In this document: positions 1 to 9,942 of the stretch, in pieces
Layout of the letters: every line of letters starts with the position of its first letter
Position numbering within the stretch: the stretch's first letter is position 1
Assembly: GCA_963725035.1 (NCBI GenBank)
Contig: CAVRWX010000011.1
Span: 1-64,000 of the forward strand
Length of the DNA stretch: 64,000 bases
Direction of reading: 5' to 3'
From: JALZKA01 sp963725035
Lineage (GTDB): Bacteria; Actinomycetota; Thermoleophilia; Solirubrobacterales; 70-9
Notes under the pieces: model-generated
Databases searched by the model: none
What the model was told of the DNA's origin: nothing
Seen by the model: the letters and a program-made list of their open reading frames with translations, nothing else
Made by a program: the position numbers and the translations under genes

Positions 1-811
1 CGACCACCCCTTGTACTTCTCGAGACGATCCGATCCCGTCTACAAGATCCATTGCGTTAGGGACTGGGGCACCTGCGAGGTAGAGGGAATGCGGGTCCGG
101 ATCCCGAACAAGGCGCGGCCGGCTGCGGGCGGGGACGGAAGCCTCGGTGTGCTCGATCGGAGGACGGACTGGGAATACGACTTTTGGCAGGTCAAGTCGA
201 AACCGCGGGGAGGTGGTGTTCTGCGGGTGAGTTGGGGAGGTCGCACGGCGATCGGGACCCCCGGTGCCGATGGGCTTGGCTCGAGCGCGACGGCTGCACA
301 CTTCGGCACCGCAGCGGGAGTCATCAGTCCGGCCGAGCTCGAGGCTGGAGAGATCAATCACGCACTCTTCCTGGTGGTGAGGTGCACGAACGGCACCCAT
401 GTCTGGCCTGCCAGGGGTCCCGGGGTGGGCCGCACCTGCGCCTCGATGGGACTTTCCAACGCCTACGCTCCGGCAATGGGACAGCACTTCTTCCTCGACA
501 TGACCGAGAGTGAGATTCGACGCAATGGCCGTCCCCGAGTGGAAAAAGACCATTCTCAAGGCCATGGCCGAGTACGGAATGTTTGTGGGAGATACCGGCG
601 GAACCACATGGCGACTCAAGATCGAGTCTGGGTCTTCCTACACCAGCTTCGGCGAGGAGGACCCTTGGGTGCGGCTGGGCCGCCAGTTCAACGTGCCGAG
701 CTGGGTTTCCTCAGACGGTCAAACGAAATACGACTTCGACACAGCGACCGGCGTGGACTGGAGCAGGCTGAAGATCGCCGACCCGTGGTGTCTCGAGGGG
801 GACTCTGCTAG
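1..811 (+). pseudogene. Secreted-type hypothetical protein, 5'-truncated and frameshifted
   Basis: The reading frame is open from the window edge, so the N-terminus is probably outside. From about 14 it reads a coherent protein with TDWEYDFWQVKS, SWGGRTAIGTPGADGLG and INHALFLVVRC. Near 514 the frame must change: at GAGATTCGACGC, removal of one T gives ESEIDAMAVPEWKK and the continuation EYGMFVGDTGG. A second slip in the G run at 796-801 would bring in the TAG at 809-811. The N-terminal part resembles hypothetical secreted proteins of Thermoleophilia, with scattered cysteines but no catalytic motif I recognise. The function is unknown. Single-base homopolymer indels are more likely than true decay. 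Confidence 0.6.
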
Positions 812-836
812 CCGGTCCCCGACGATGTGTTTTCCG

Positions 837-890
837 TTAGGTGCTTTGGACGAGAAGCACCTAAGTCGCTTTGCATGGAGAGCACATATC
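837..890 (+). repeat. Dispersed hairpin repeat, copy 1 (GACGAGAAGC family plus GCATGG element)
   Basis: TTAGGTGCTT (837-846) pairs perfectly with AAGCACCTAA (855-864) around the loop TGGACGAG. It is followed directly by GTCGCTTTGCATGGAGAGC, a second small hairpin. The same two-part element recurs at 1333-1379, 2348-2394 and, in part, near 9729, always between genes. It lies just after the preceding gene's end and may act as a terminator, but it has no U-tract. Confidence 0.75.
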
Positions 891-919
891 TCAAGCCAGC
901 GCGAGATACTGCGCGGGCG

Positions 920-1323
920 ATGTCGCAGGAGAACGTGGAGATCGTCGAAAGGCTTTACGAGTTCTTCGCCCGGCGTGACGTGGAGCCCGCGTTTCCCGAC
1001 TACGCCGTGCCGAACTTCGAAATTCGGGTTCCCGCGCTCTATCCGGACACACCCAGCGTCTTCCGTGGCCGCAAGGGGGTCGAGGAGTGGACCGCGATTG
1101 TGGACGAGGTCTGGGCCGAGTGGCGCTTCGAGCCCGAGCGCTACCTGGACGCGGGCTCCGATGTCGTCGTGCTTGCCCGTCTCATCGCCGAGGCCCGCGC
1201 AAGCGGGGTCCACTTGGAGCGAGACGTCGCGCACGTCTGGGCCCTCGAAGATGGGCGGGCGACCAGCGTTCAGGCCTTCCTCGATCGGGACGATCTCTCG
1301 AAGCCGCCGGGCTGTCGGAGTAG
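920..1323 (+). CDS. SnoaL-like / NTF2-superfamily protein (frameshift near the 3' end)
   Basis: The ATG at 920 starts MSQENVEIVERLYEFFARRD, the usual opening of a small (~130 residue) SnoaL-like protein of actinobacteria. These fold as an alpha+beta cone and act as isomerases, hydrolases or binding proteins; the substrate here is unknown. The body (PNFEIRVPALYPDTPSVFRG, EEWTAIVDEVWAEWRFEPER) fits the family. Just after LDRDDL the frame slips by one base, and the other frame gives the conserved family ending LEAAGLSE followed by TAG at 1321-1323. The uncorrected frame runs to 1438 through a dispersed repeat, which confirms that its tail is artefactual. An in-frame upstream start at 827 lies inside repeat 1 and is not believable. 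Confidence 0.8.
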
Positions 1324-1332
1324 CACGACTAC

Positions 1333-1379
1333 CGCTTTCGACGAGAAGCGCCTAAGCGCGCTTTGCTTGAAAGCACCTA
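1333..1379 (+). repeat. Dispersed hairpin repeat, copy 2
   Basis: CGCTT (1333-1337) pairs with AAGCG (1346-1350) around a loop containing CGACGAG, followed by CCTAAG and then CTTTGC-TTG-AAAGCACCTA. The order of parts matches copy 1 at 837-890. It lies 10 bp after the SnoaL-like stop codon. Confidence 0.65.
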
Positions 1380-1412
1380 TCGGCGCCCAGGCGCGCGAAG
1401 GGGCCCGGCTCC

Positions 1413-2351
1413 TTGACACGGCGATCGCGCCTAGGTAGGCTCGCTCGCGTGCAGGGAAGCACTTCGGGGGCCAGCCGGGCGGGCGCTATCTTGGTGCTTT
1501 TGGTCGCGCTGGCGCTGCCGGCGAGCGTCGAGGCCCAAAGGTTTCGTCAACGGCAATCTTCGGTACAACTGGATAACGGAGGAGATCGGTCCCGAGTTCG
1601 AGTCAGGCTCCTTGACCACGGTGTGCCACGATGAGACCCACCCGATCTCGGGCGGGTTCGAGGCTCCCGACGTCGAGCCAGGGGACCTCGGAATCGGACT
1701 GAGCAGAGATTTCAAGAGCAACGTCCCTGTAACGCGCGGGCTGGGGCGTCTTTTATCGCTTCCAGCCCTTTTCCATCTCTCCCAGCGAGGACTTCATGGT
1801 GCGCACCGTCTGCGCCGAGGAGCAACCACGGTACGTCAAGAACACAAGGAAGGGTGTTTCGGCGGAGCGCGGCGGCTGTGTCCGTCAAGTGCCCACCCGG
1901 TCGCCACGTCTATGGCGGCGGCGGCGGCGTGCCTGTCTCCCCCGGTTCTAACCGCCTTGTATCGAGCTTCCCGATCGACTCCGACGCCCGTAACAAGACG
2001 CCCGACGACGGCTGGAGGATCTCGGTGGACGCTGATAACCCTGTAGTCACCCTGCTCGTGACCGCCGCCTGCGGCAAGACGATGCCCACGTACGTCGAAT
2101 CCACCGCCGACGTGACTCCCTTTTCCACCGCAACCCTCAACGTAGGGTGCGGAGTTCCGCCCTTCGCGCAGCAGGCAATCGGGGGCGGGCAAAGGATCGG
2201 CGGCGGCTTCTTCGAAGTTTTCCTCGGAGCCTCGATCGTCGCGAATCCGTACGACTTCACCGTGTACCAAGCCGCAATGACGAACCAGGCCTCGCAGGAC
2301 GTGAGGTTCACCGCCTACGCGATCTGCGGCGACCCGAGTGACTTCGGCTAG
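1413..2351 (+). pseudogene. Secreted hypothetical protein, several frameshifts
   Basis: The ATG at 1413 (or GTG at 1449) opens a signal peptide with hydrophobic core AGAILVLLVALALPASVEA. The mature protein is split over three frames: SLTTVCHDETHPISGGFEAPD (about 1606-1670), then FSISPSEDFMVRTVCAEEQPRY (about 1770-1830), then SVKCPPGRHVYGGGGGVPVSPG to GDPSDFG (1880-2348, stop TAG 2349-2351). All three pieces read as parts of one cysteine-containing secreted protein, with a glycine-rich CPPGRHVYGGGG motif and an NRLVSSFPIDSD-x-GWRI block. I recognise no enzymatic domain. At least two or three indels interrupt it. The stop codon lies inside a dispersed hairpin repeat. Confidence 0.55.
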
Positions 2352-2394
2352 CGCTTAGGACGAGAAGCGCTAGTTGCTTCGGATTAAAAGCACA
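2348..2394 (+). repeat. Dispersed hairpin repeat, copy 3, overlapping a stop codon
   Basis: CTAGCGCTT (2348-2356) pairs perfectly with AAGCGCTAG (2365-2373) around the loop AGGACGAG. The TAG of the upstream gene is part of the left arm. The second element is degraded here (GCTTCGGATTAAAAGCAC). The conserved GACGAGAAGC core defines the family. Confidence 0.7.
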
Positions 2395-2674
2395 GCCGCG
2401 CTCTCAGCATGAGAGCGTTTCTCACTTCGTTCTCATCCGCGACTCACAAGTGTGTGGGAATTTGACGGTATGTCATGGAAGAAGCTGCTCATCGACAAGG
2501 GCTGAGTGCCCGCCAGTCGGGCCCGCTTCTTAAGGTCGGTGTGGGGCCCCTTGAATACGATTCGCCCTTCCCAAACGTGGCTCGCTGTGGGAAAGTAAGG
2601 GCAGGCGCGCCCAACGCGCCTGTTTCCAGGGGAGAGCTTCCGCCTGTCTTGACTTGCCGAATCGAAATCACGAC
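2374..2674. other. Intergenic region, 300 bp, no gene seen
   Basis: Only short open frames lacking coding character are present. CTCTCAGCATGAGAG is a small hairpin near 2400. The region presumably holds the promoter of the large downstream gene, but no convincing -35/-10 pair was found. Confidence 0.4.
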
Positions 2675-5600
2675 GTGACCGCGCGGGCCTTGCTCCAGTC
2701 GTTTGGCTTGCGCCGAAACCAGGTCGCCCTCGCCGGATTGGCAGTGGCGCTCCTGGGCGCCGCCGTTCCCACGAGCTCGCAAGCTCATCATCCGCCAACC
2801 GGCACGGTGTCGGACCACCTCGAAGAGGATTACGTCTTCCACAGCCGCGCCAAGGAGCGCCGACTCGAGCGTCGTACCGCCAGGATCACGGCGCCGGACG
2901 TGGCGGTTGCACAACGAAGGGCTCCGGACGACCCTGACCAAGTGGGCCAGTGGGGCCCGGTCGTCGACTGGCCGGTGGTGGGGGTCCACGTCGCGCTCCT
3001 GACGAACGGGAAGGTCGTCGCTTATGACTCGGTAGGGGATGCGCGACCGAGCCTATCCCGTCCACAACTTCACGCGGGCCACGGTCTGGGACCCGCAGAC
3101 CGGCATCCAGACGGCGGCGACGGTGACGACCGGGTTCAACATCTTCTGCAGCGGCCTCGCGCACCTGATGGACGGAACCCTGTTCGCGGCAGGTGGCAAC
3201 AAGAACTCGTCGCTTGGACGGGATCCGCCAGACGCACCTCTTCAACCAGTCCAACAACACGTGGAGCCGCGGCGCCGACATGTCGGTGGAGCGCTGGTAT
3301 CCGACAGTCACGCCGCTTCAAGGACGGCGAGATGCTGATCACCGAGGGTGGGCCAGACGTGCCCGAGGTGCGGCAGAACGAACGGGACCATCCGCAGGCT
3401 CACCAGCGCCTCGCTCGACCAGCCGCTCTACCCGTGGATGGACGTCGCGCCCGACGGCAGGGCGTTCTACTCCGGTCCGGACAACAGGATGGCGAGCCTG
3501 AACCCCAGCGGCACGGGCGCATGGCAGATGCACGGAGCGCGTGACGGCGCGGATCGCGACTACGGAAGCCACGCCATGTACGACATCGGCAAGATCCTCG
3601 TCGCCGGAGGCGGCAACTCGCTCGCGAGCGCCAGGACGATCAACCTGAATGGCGCGAGCCCGCAGGTGTCGACTACGGCCTCCATGGCTACGGGCCGACG
3701 GCAGCACAACCTCACGGTGCTGGCCGACGGGACCGTCCTCGCCACCGGCGGGAATTCCTCCGGCGCAGGCCTGGTCGACATGAACAACGGGGTCTACACC
3801 GCAGAGCTCTGGAATCCGGCCACCGGAACGTGGCGCACGCTGGCCTCGGAGCAGGTGACTCGCCAGTACCACTCGACCGCCCTCCTTCTGCCGGACGGGC
3901 GGGTGCTCTCCTCAGGCGGCGGCATCTGTGGAGCCTGTGACTCTCAGGGCTATCTGGCGAAGAACGCCCAGGTGTTCTCTCCGCCCTATCTGTTCAAAAA
4001 GGACGGGTCGGGCGACCTTGCGGCGCGACCGACGATCACTTCCGCGCCCGGGACGGTGTCCTACAACGCGGACTTCACGATCGGCACTCCGGCTCCGAGC
4101 TCCATCGGAAAGGTCGCGATGGTCCGGCTGGGGGCCGTGACGCACTCGGTGAACATGGAACAGCGCTATGTGCCCCTGTCGTTCACGGCCGGAGGCGGCA
4201 ACCTCACCGCGACCGCTCCGCTGAACGCGAACATCGCCCCGCCGGGGTACTACATGCTGTTCGTGATCGGCACGGATGGCGTCCCGTCGGTCGCGAGCAT
4301 GGTGCGCGTCGAGAACGACACCTCACCCCCCGCGGCCCCGAGCCTCACCGACACCGACCCCGACTCCCCGGCCAACGACAACAACCCCGAGGTCAAGGGC
4401 TCGGCCGAAGCCGGCTCGACGGTCAGGATCTACTCGACCGCCGACTGCACCGGCTCGCCGCTCGCAAGCGGCTCGGCCGCCACCTTCAGCGGGGCCGGGA
4501 TCACCACCCCGGTTCCGTCAAACCAGACCACCAACCTCCGCGCCACCGCGACCGACTCGGCCGACAACGCCTCGGGATGCTCGAGCGCCCTCGCCTACAC
4601 GCATGATTCCTCCGCCCCCGCGACCCCGAGCCTCACCGACACCGACCCCGACTCCCCGGCCAACGACAACAACCCCGAGGTCAAGGGCTCGGCCGAAGCG
4701 GGCTCGACCGTCCGCATCTACTCGACCGCCGGTTGCACCGGCTCGCCGCTCGCAAGCGGCTCGGCCGCCGCCTTCAACGGGGCCGGGATCACGACCCCGG
4801 TCGCCGGCGATCAGACCACCAACCTCCGCGCCACCGCCACCGACTCGCTCAACAACGCCTCGGGTTGCTCGCCAGCCCTCGCCTACACCGAGGATTCGAC
4901 CGCCCCCCAGACCCAGGTCGACTCCGGCCCCCAGGGCCCGACCAACGATCCCACCCCGAGCTTCGGCTTCTCGGCAACCGGCGGCGCCCAGAGCTACGAA
5001 TGCCGCTTCGACTCGGCCTCGTTCGGGCCCTGCTCGGGACCCGGCGACACCCACACCGCCTCGCCCCAGCTCGCAGACGGCGCTCACACCTTCGAGGTCC
5101 GCGCCACCGACTCGGCCCAGAACACCGACCCAGACCCCGGCCAGCCGCGCCTTCACGGTCGACACCGCCGCCCCCAACACCTCGATCGACTCCGGCCCCC
5201 AGGGCCCGACCAACGATCCGACCCCGAGCTTCGGCTTCTCGGCAACCGGCGGCGCCCAGAGCTACGAATGCCGCTTCGACTCGGCCTCGTTCGGGCCCTG
5301 CTCGGGACCCGGCGACACCCACACCGCCTCGCCCCAGCTCGCAGACGGCGCCCACACCTTCGAGGTCCGCGCCACCGACTCGGCCCAGAACACCGACCAG
5401 ACCCCGGCCACCCGCGCCTTCACGGTCGACACCGCCGCTCCCGCGACCCCGAGCCTCGATCGACACCGACCCCGACTCCCCGGCCAACGACAACGACCCC
5501 GAGCGTCAAGGGCTCGGCGAAGCCGGCTCGACCGTCCAGCATCTACTCGACCGCTCGACTGCACCGGCTCGCCGCTCGCGAGCGGCTCGGCTGCCTGCAC

Positions 5601-8195
5601 TTCGCGCGGGGCCGGGATCACCGACCCCGGTCCGACGGCGATCAGACCACCAACCTCCGCGCCACGCGCGACCGACTCGGCCGGCAACGCCTCGGCGATG
5701 CTCGAGCGGCCCTCGCCTACACCGAGGACTCCTCGGCCCCGGCGACCCCGAGCCTGACCGACACCGACCCCGACTCCCCGGCCAACGACAACAACCCCGA
5801 GGTCAAGGGCTCGGCCGAAGCCGGCTCGACCGTCCAGCATCTACTCGACCGCCGGTTGCACCGGCTCGCCGCTCGCGAGCGGCTCGGCCGCCGCCTTCAA
5901 CGGGGCCGGGATCACCACCCCGGTCGCCGGCGATCAGACCACCAACCTCCGCGCCACCGCGACCGACTCGGCCCAGACAACGCCTCGGGATGCTCGGCCA
6001 GCCCTCGCCTACACCGAGGACTCGACCGCCCCCCAGACCCAGGTCGACTCCGGCCCCCAGGGCCCGACCAACGATCCCACCCCGAGCTTCGGCTTCTCGG
6101 CAACCGGCGGCGCCCAGAGCTACGAATGCCGCTTCGACTCGGCCTCGTTCGGTCCCTGCTCGGGACCCGGCGACACCCACACCGCCTCGCCCCAGCTCGC
6201 AGACGGCGCCCACACCTTCGAGGTCCGCGCCACCGACTCGGCCCAGAACACCGACCCGACCCCGGCCAGCCGCGCCTTCACGGTCGACACCGCCGCCCCC
6301 AACACCTCGATCGACTCCGGCCCCCAGGGCCCGACCAACGATCCGACCCCGAGCTTCGGCTTCTCGGCCACCGGCGGCGCCCAGAGCTACGAATGCCGCT
6401 TCGACTCGGCCTCGTTCGGGCCCTGCTCGGGACCCGGCGACACCCACACCGCCTCGCCCCAGCTCGCAGACGGCACCCACACCTTCGAGGTCCGCGCCAC
6501 CGACTCGGCCCAGAACACCGACCAGACCCCGGCCAGCCGCTCCTTCACGGTCGACACCGCCGCCCCCAACACCTCGATCGACTCCGGCCCCCAGGGCCCG
6601 AGCCAACGACAACGACCCCGAGCTTCAGCTTCTCGGCCAAGCGAGTCGCAACGTCGAGCTACTGAATGCCGCCTCGACGGCCCCGGCGCAGCCACTCGGG
6701 ACCGGCACGTCCTGCACCTCGCCCGGAGCCTGATCACCAACCTCGCCGACGGCGACCTACACCTTCCAGGTCCGCGCCACCGACTCGGCCAGGCAACACC
6801 GACGGCTCGGCGGCAACCCGCGCCTTCACGGTCGACACCGACCGCCCCCAAGACCTCAGATCGACTCCGGCCCCCAGGGCCCGACCAACAACGCCACCCC
6901 GAGCTTCGGCTTCTCGCCAAGCGAGTCGGCAGCTCGAGCTTCGAATGCCGCTTCGACGGCCTCGGCGCGGTCCTACTCGGGACCTCGTCGCACCTCCCCA
7001 GAGCCTTCACCAACCTCGCCGACGGCGCCCTACACCTTCGAGGTCCGCGCCACCGACTCGGCCCAGAACACCGACCCAGACCCCGGCCAGCCGCGCCTTC
7101 ACGGTCGACACCGCCGCCCCCAACACCTCGATCGACTCCGGCCCCCAGGGCCCGACCAACGACCCCACCCCGAGCTTCGGCTTCTCGGCCACCGGCGGCG
7201 CCCAGAGCTACGAATGCCGCTTCGACTCGGCCTCGTTCGGTCCCTGCTCGGGACCCGGCGACACCCACACCGCCTCGCCCCAGCTCGCAGACGGCGCCCA
7301 CACCTTCGAGGTCCGCGCCACCGACTCGGCCCAGAACACCGACCCGACCCCGGCCAGCCGCGCCTTCACGGTCGACACCGCCGCCCCCAACACCTCGATC
7401 GACTCCGGCCCCCAGGGCCCGACCAACGATCCCACCCCGAGCTTCGGCTTCTCGGCCACCGGCGGCGCCCAGAGCTACGAATGCCGCTTCGACTCGGCCT
7501 CGTTCGGGCCCTGCTCGGGACCCGGCGACACCCACACCGCCTCGCCGCAGCTCGCAGACGGCGCCCACACCTTCGAGGTCCGCGCCACCGACTCGGCCCA
7601 GAACACCGACCCGACCCCGGCCAGCCGCGCCTTCACGGTCGACACCGCCGCCCCCGCGACCCCGAGCCTCACCGACACCGACCCCGACTCCCCGGCCAAC
7701 GACAACAACCCCGAGGTCAAGGGCTCGGCCGAAGCGGGCTCGACCGTCAAGATCTACTCGAGCTCTGACTGCACCGGCTCGCCGCTTGCGAGCGGGACCG
7801 CGGAAGAGCTTGACTCACCTGGGCTCACGGTCAACGTCGCCGCTGATCAGACCACCAGCCTGCGCGCGAGGGCCTCGGATCGGGCCGGCAACGAGTCAGG
7901 CTGCTCTGCGGCGATCGAGTACACGGAGGACTCGACGCCGCCTGACACCGAGCTCACCGACGCCCCACTGCCCGAGTCGGCGAAACGCAAGGTCAAGTTC
8001 GAGTTCTCTTCGACGGAGGCCCAGTCCACTTTCCGATGCAGTTTCGACAAGGCAACGATGAAGCCCTGCAAGCCGCCATTGACGAAGCGGGTGGAGCGCG
8101 GCACGCACGTCTTCCGCGTCTACGCGCTCGATCGCAGCGGAAACGCCGATGCGACCCCGGCGAAGGTGAAGTTCAAGGTCATCGCCAACAGATAG
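2675..8195 (+). CDS. Galactose-oxidase-like copper protein with a long Ig-like repeat tail (multiple frameshifts)
   Basis: A large secreted protein of about 1,840 residues if repaired. GTG 2675 (or TTG 2654) starts a signal peptide ending AAVPTSSQA-HH. A kelch beta-propeller (about 2900-3960) is followed by a DUF1929/galactose-oxidase E-set domain (about 3970-4310, FSPPYLFKKDG to VPSVASMVRVEN). The copper-radical site is visible: NIFCSGLAH (cross-linking Cys), ERWYPTV (Tyr of the Tyr-Cys cofactor), RQYHSTALL (Tyr-His) and AVTHSVNMEQRY (His). It is therefore probably an active oxidase of alcohols, aldehydes or sugars (GlxA-like). At least three frameshifts lie between 3020 and 3350. From 4320 two Ig-like repeat types follow, disrupted by many indels between 5120 and 7080. 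Stop at 8193-8195. Confidence 0.8.
4320..8195 (+). repeat. Tandem Ig-like repeats, two unit types, near-identical at DNA level
   Basis: Type A (~96 residues, SLTDTDPDSPANDNNPEVKG, ending ASGCS-ALAYTEDS) begins near 4333, 4621, 5447, 5742 and 7660. Type B (~88 residues, TSIDSGPQGPTNDPTPSFGF, then YECRFDSASFGPCSGPGDTH, ending SRAFTVDTA) begins near 4900, 5167, 6028, 6295, 6564, 6841, 7111 and 7381, with a divergent last copy from about 7933. The order is A A B B A A B6 A B'. Units are almost identical at nucleotide level, with a ~265-290 bp period, but those between 5120 and 7080 carry one-base indels (for example an extra A in GACCCAGACC at 5127). That is expected from assembly error in long repeats. 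The units probably form a stalk between the enzyme domain and the cell surface. Confidence 0.85.
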
Positions 8196-8251
8196 GTATC
8201 GCGCGAGCGTCACGTTCCCCGAACGCGCCTGCGCGGGATAGTGTGCCGGAC

Positions 8252-8729
8252 ATGTCCGAAGAAGAGATGGTGCAGCTGGTCCAGAACGCGCTTGTAAAGC
8301 GCGGGGTCAGCGACAAGGTGATCGCGGTCGGCGAGTTCAACCCACGGGGTCATACCGGCGCGCTGTTCGCCGGCGGGCTCGCCGGGCGGTGAGCTGGACC
8401 GGGTCGGGGGCCTGGCGGGGAGCATCGGCACGTCAGTTGGCTCGGTCGCCGGGATGCATGCCCACGACGCCGCCTCCGGCCTTCCGGGTTGGATGCTGAT
8501 CGGCGTGACCGATTCCACGGTCTACGGCTTCGCCGGGCGCCGGAGCAAGGAGCCGACTGACCTCGTCTTCGAGGTGCCACGCGCGGGCCTGGAGGTGAAG
8601 GTGCACAAGCGGGTGAACGTCCGCGTGCTCGAGCTGATTGACGAAGAGAGCGGATCGGCGATCGAGCTAGAGGGCAATCGCGTGCCGGTTACCCACTCGA
8701 AAGACGTGATCGACGCGCTCCAGGCCTGA
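8252..8729 (+). CDS. Hypothetical protein (one frameshift)
   Basis: ATG 8252 opens MSEEEMVQLVQNALVKRGVS and stays open to a TGA at 8390. A one-base slip near 8385 continues as GGELDRVGGLAGSIGTSVGS and on to FAGRRSKEPTDLVFEVPRAG and VTHSKDVIDALQA, stop 8727-8729, about 158 residues in all. The glycine/alanine-rich centre is followed by a beta-rich half resembling small PH-like or lipid-associated folds, but this is only a structural impression. No catalytic motif and no signal peptide. The function is unknown. Confidence 0.6.
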
Positions 8730-8737
8730 ACGCGCTC

Positions 8738-8766
8738 GAGGCCCCCGCGGGCCTCGCGGGGGCCTC
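8738..8766. terminator. Bidirectional hairpin between convergent genes
   Basis: GAGGCCCCCGCG (8738-8749) pairs perfectly with CGCGGGGGCCTC (8755-8766) around a 5-nt loop. It lies between convergent stop codons at 8729 (+) and 8791 (-). There is no T-run, but its position and 12-bp GC stem suggest termination in both directions. Confidence 0.6.
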
Positions 8767-8790
8767 AGGGCCCAGGGGTTTCGGCTCGCA

Positions 8791-9381
8791 CTAGGCGATC
8801 GCCGGCTGGTGCTGCGGCTCCGGCTGCGCGTAGCGCTCGTCGTGGCCGCGCATGCGGCCGATGGCCGCGAGCGGGGAGAGCATCGCCCGCTGCAGGGCGC
8901 CGGGGCTTCCCGGGCCGCGGACCTCGTCGCCGAACTCCTTGACGAAGAGCGCCAGGTCGAGCGGCTTGGGCATCCCGCTGGAGGTGACGCGACCCTCGTG
9001 GGCCAGCGCGACGGTGGTCTCGAAGAGACGCTCCATCTGAAGCGCCGGGGTGACGGTCACCCGGACCACGGCGGTCGTGTCGCCGGCGTTGGCGAACTTG
9101 TGGGCCTTGCCCTTCGGGACGGTGACGACGTCGCCGGGGCCGGCCTCGATCTTCTTGAGGCCCATCCGGAACTCCATCTTCCCGGCGATCACCTCGAAGC
9201 GCTCCTCCTGCTTGGGGTGAACATGCATCCCGGGCACCTTGCCGTCGGCGGCCAGGACCAGGTTGATGACGAGGCGCTCGCCGTTGGTGGAGGCGGCGGT
9301 CTCGACGAACTCGATCTGCTCGCCACTGACGGGGTTGGTGATGATCTGTCCTACGCGTGCCATTTCGGTCTCCTTGTTCAT
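8791..9381 (-). CDS. Cupin-domain protein
   Basis: A 196-residue protein starting at ATG 9381 or at the second Met at 9363 (MARVGQIITNP). The cupin core is clear: motif 1 GMHVHPKQEERFEVIAGKME, with two His and a Glu as probable metal ligands, and motif 2 GDVVTVPKGKAHKFANAGD. A helical C-terminal extension contains LALFVKEFGDEVRGPG. Single-domain cupins of this kind are often metal-dependent dioxygenases or isomerases or storage-like proteins; the substrate cannot be inferred. It stands alone, with a repeat-rich gap upstream and a hairpin downstream. Confidence 0.8.
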   Translation of the reverse strand: MNKETEMARVGQIITNPVSGEQIEFVETAASTNGERLVINLVLAADGKVPGMHVHPKQEERFEVIAGKMEFRMGLKKIEAGPGDVVTVPKGKAHKFANAGDTTAVVRVTVTPALQMERLFETTVALAHEGRVTSSGMPKPLDLALFVKEFGDEVRGPGSPGALQRAMLSPLAAIGRMRGHDERYAQPEPQHQPAIA

Positions 9382-9728
9382 TGCTCCGGCTGTTCGGAGC
9401 AGCTGTTCATTCGATGCCGAAATGTTCGCTGCGAAAGGCGCGCTCTACGTCCGCCCGAGTGACGATTCGAGGGTCGGCTCAGAGGCTGATTCGCGGCTCA
9501 TCCGCGAGGCGGAGGCGGGGGGTGTCGTCCTCCAGGACGACGGACCGCCCGGACTCGAGGCTCGGTTGTGGTGCTTCGCATGGAAAGCGCATGGGAACCT
9601 CAGACGCGAAGTCGTGATTGCCGTGGCCATGCCGCGCACATCACGACTTCGATTCGTCCTCTGGATCGAGGTCGTTCTTAGCGCGGCGGAACTGCGGTGA
9701 TCACGACTTCGGCGATCGTGGTCTCCGG

Positions 9729-9752
9729 TAGGTGCTTTGGACGAGAAGCGTC
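9729..9752 (+). repeat. Dispersed hairpin repeat, copy 4 (imperfect)
   Basis: AGGTGCTTTGGACGAGAAGC is identical to copy 1 (839-858) through the loop, but the right arm ends in GTCC rather than ACCT, so the stem is shorter. Confidence 0.6.
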
Positions 9753-9826
9753 CATGGGCGAAAGCTCGAGGCGGCTCCGCGCGTGGTCTTGGCGGTGCCC
9801 ATGCCTCGGCCAGATTACGTCGTGCG

Positions 9827-9924
9827 GCAAGGGTTCGCGGTGCGCCGAGAGGTGGAATTCCCACACATATCGTGGAAATTCCTACTCCCGGTGACTTAAG
9901 TGCTTCCATGCAAGCAAAGCACAT
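9827..9924 (-). repeat. Long dispersed repeat, inverted copy of 56849-56939
   Basis: Read on the minus strand, this matches 56849-56939 over about 95 bp with few differences: GCATGGAAGCAC, then ACCGGGAGTAGGAATTTCCA, then the conserved block CTCTCGGCGC(A/G)CCGCGAACC. Inside it GGAATTCCCAC (9854-9864) pairs with GTGGAAATTCC (9872-9882), with one mismatch and a 7-nt loop. No transposase lies nearby. It could be a MITE-like or REP-like mobile element, or a binding-site cassette. Confidence 0.8.
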
Positions 9925-9942
9925 AAACGCTGCCGTCGCGGG

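Larger units (their letters stand above)
9382..9942. other. 560-bp intergenic region packed with inverted repeats
   Basis: Holds GCTCCG/CGGAGC just upstream of the cupin start. GAAGTCGTGAT (9608-9618) is paired with ATCACGACTTC (9640-9650), and a third copy lies at 9700-9710. Also present are GTGCTTCGCATGGAAAGCGC near 9569, a GACGAGAAGC hairpin near 9729, and the long inverted-repeat copy at 9827-9924. An open minus-strand frame (9445-9924) crosses all of these and is unlikely to be a gene. Confidence 0.65.

Noticed and set aside
5803..7568. Long open frames on the minus strand inside the repeat region (up to ~390 codons)
   Set aside because: They are antisense shadows of the Gly/Ser/Thr-rich repeats, low complexity and themselves periodic.
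4320..8195. Regular ~265-290 bp periodicity suggested an array such as CRISPR or a satellite
   Set aside because: Units translate into two Ig-like protein repeats in one frame, with no short spacer/repeat alternation; it is a repetitive coding region.
9445..9924. Minus-strand frame of ~159 codons beginning inside the dispersed repeat (GISTICVGIPPLGAPRTLA)
   Set aside because: It is built from repeat elements and palindromes; a similar frame occurs in the 56902 copy, so it is repeat-derived and not a protein.
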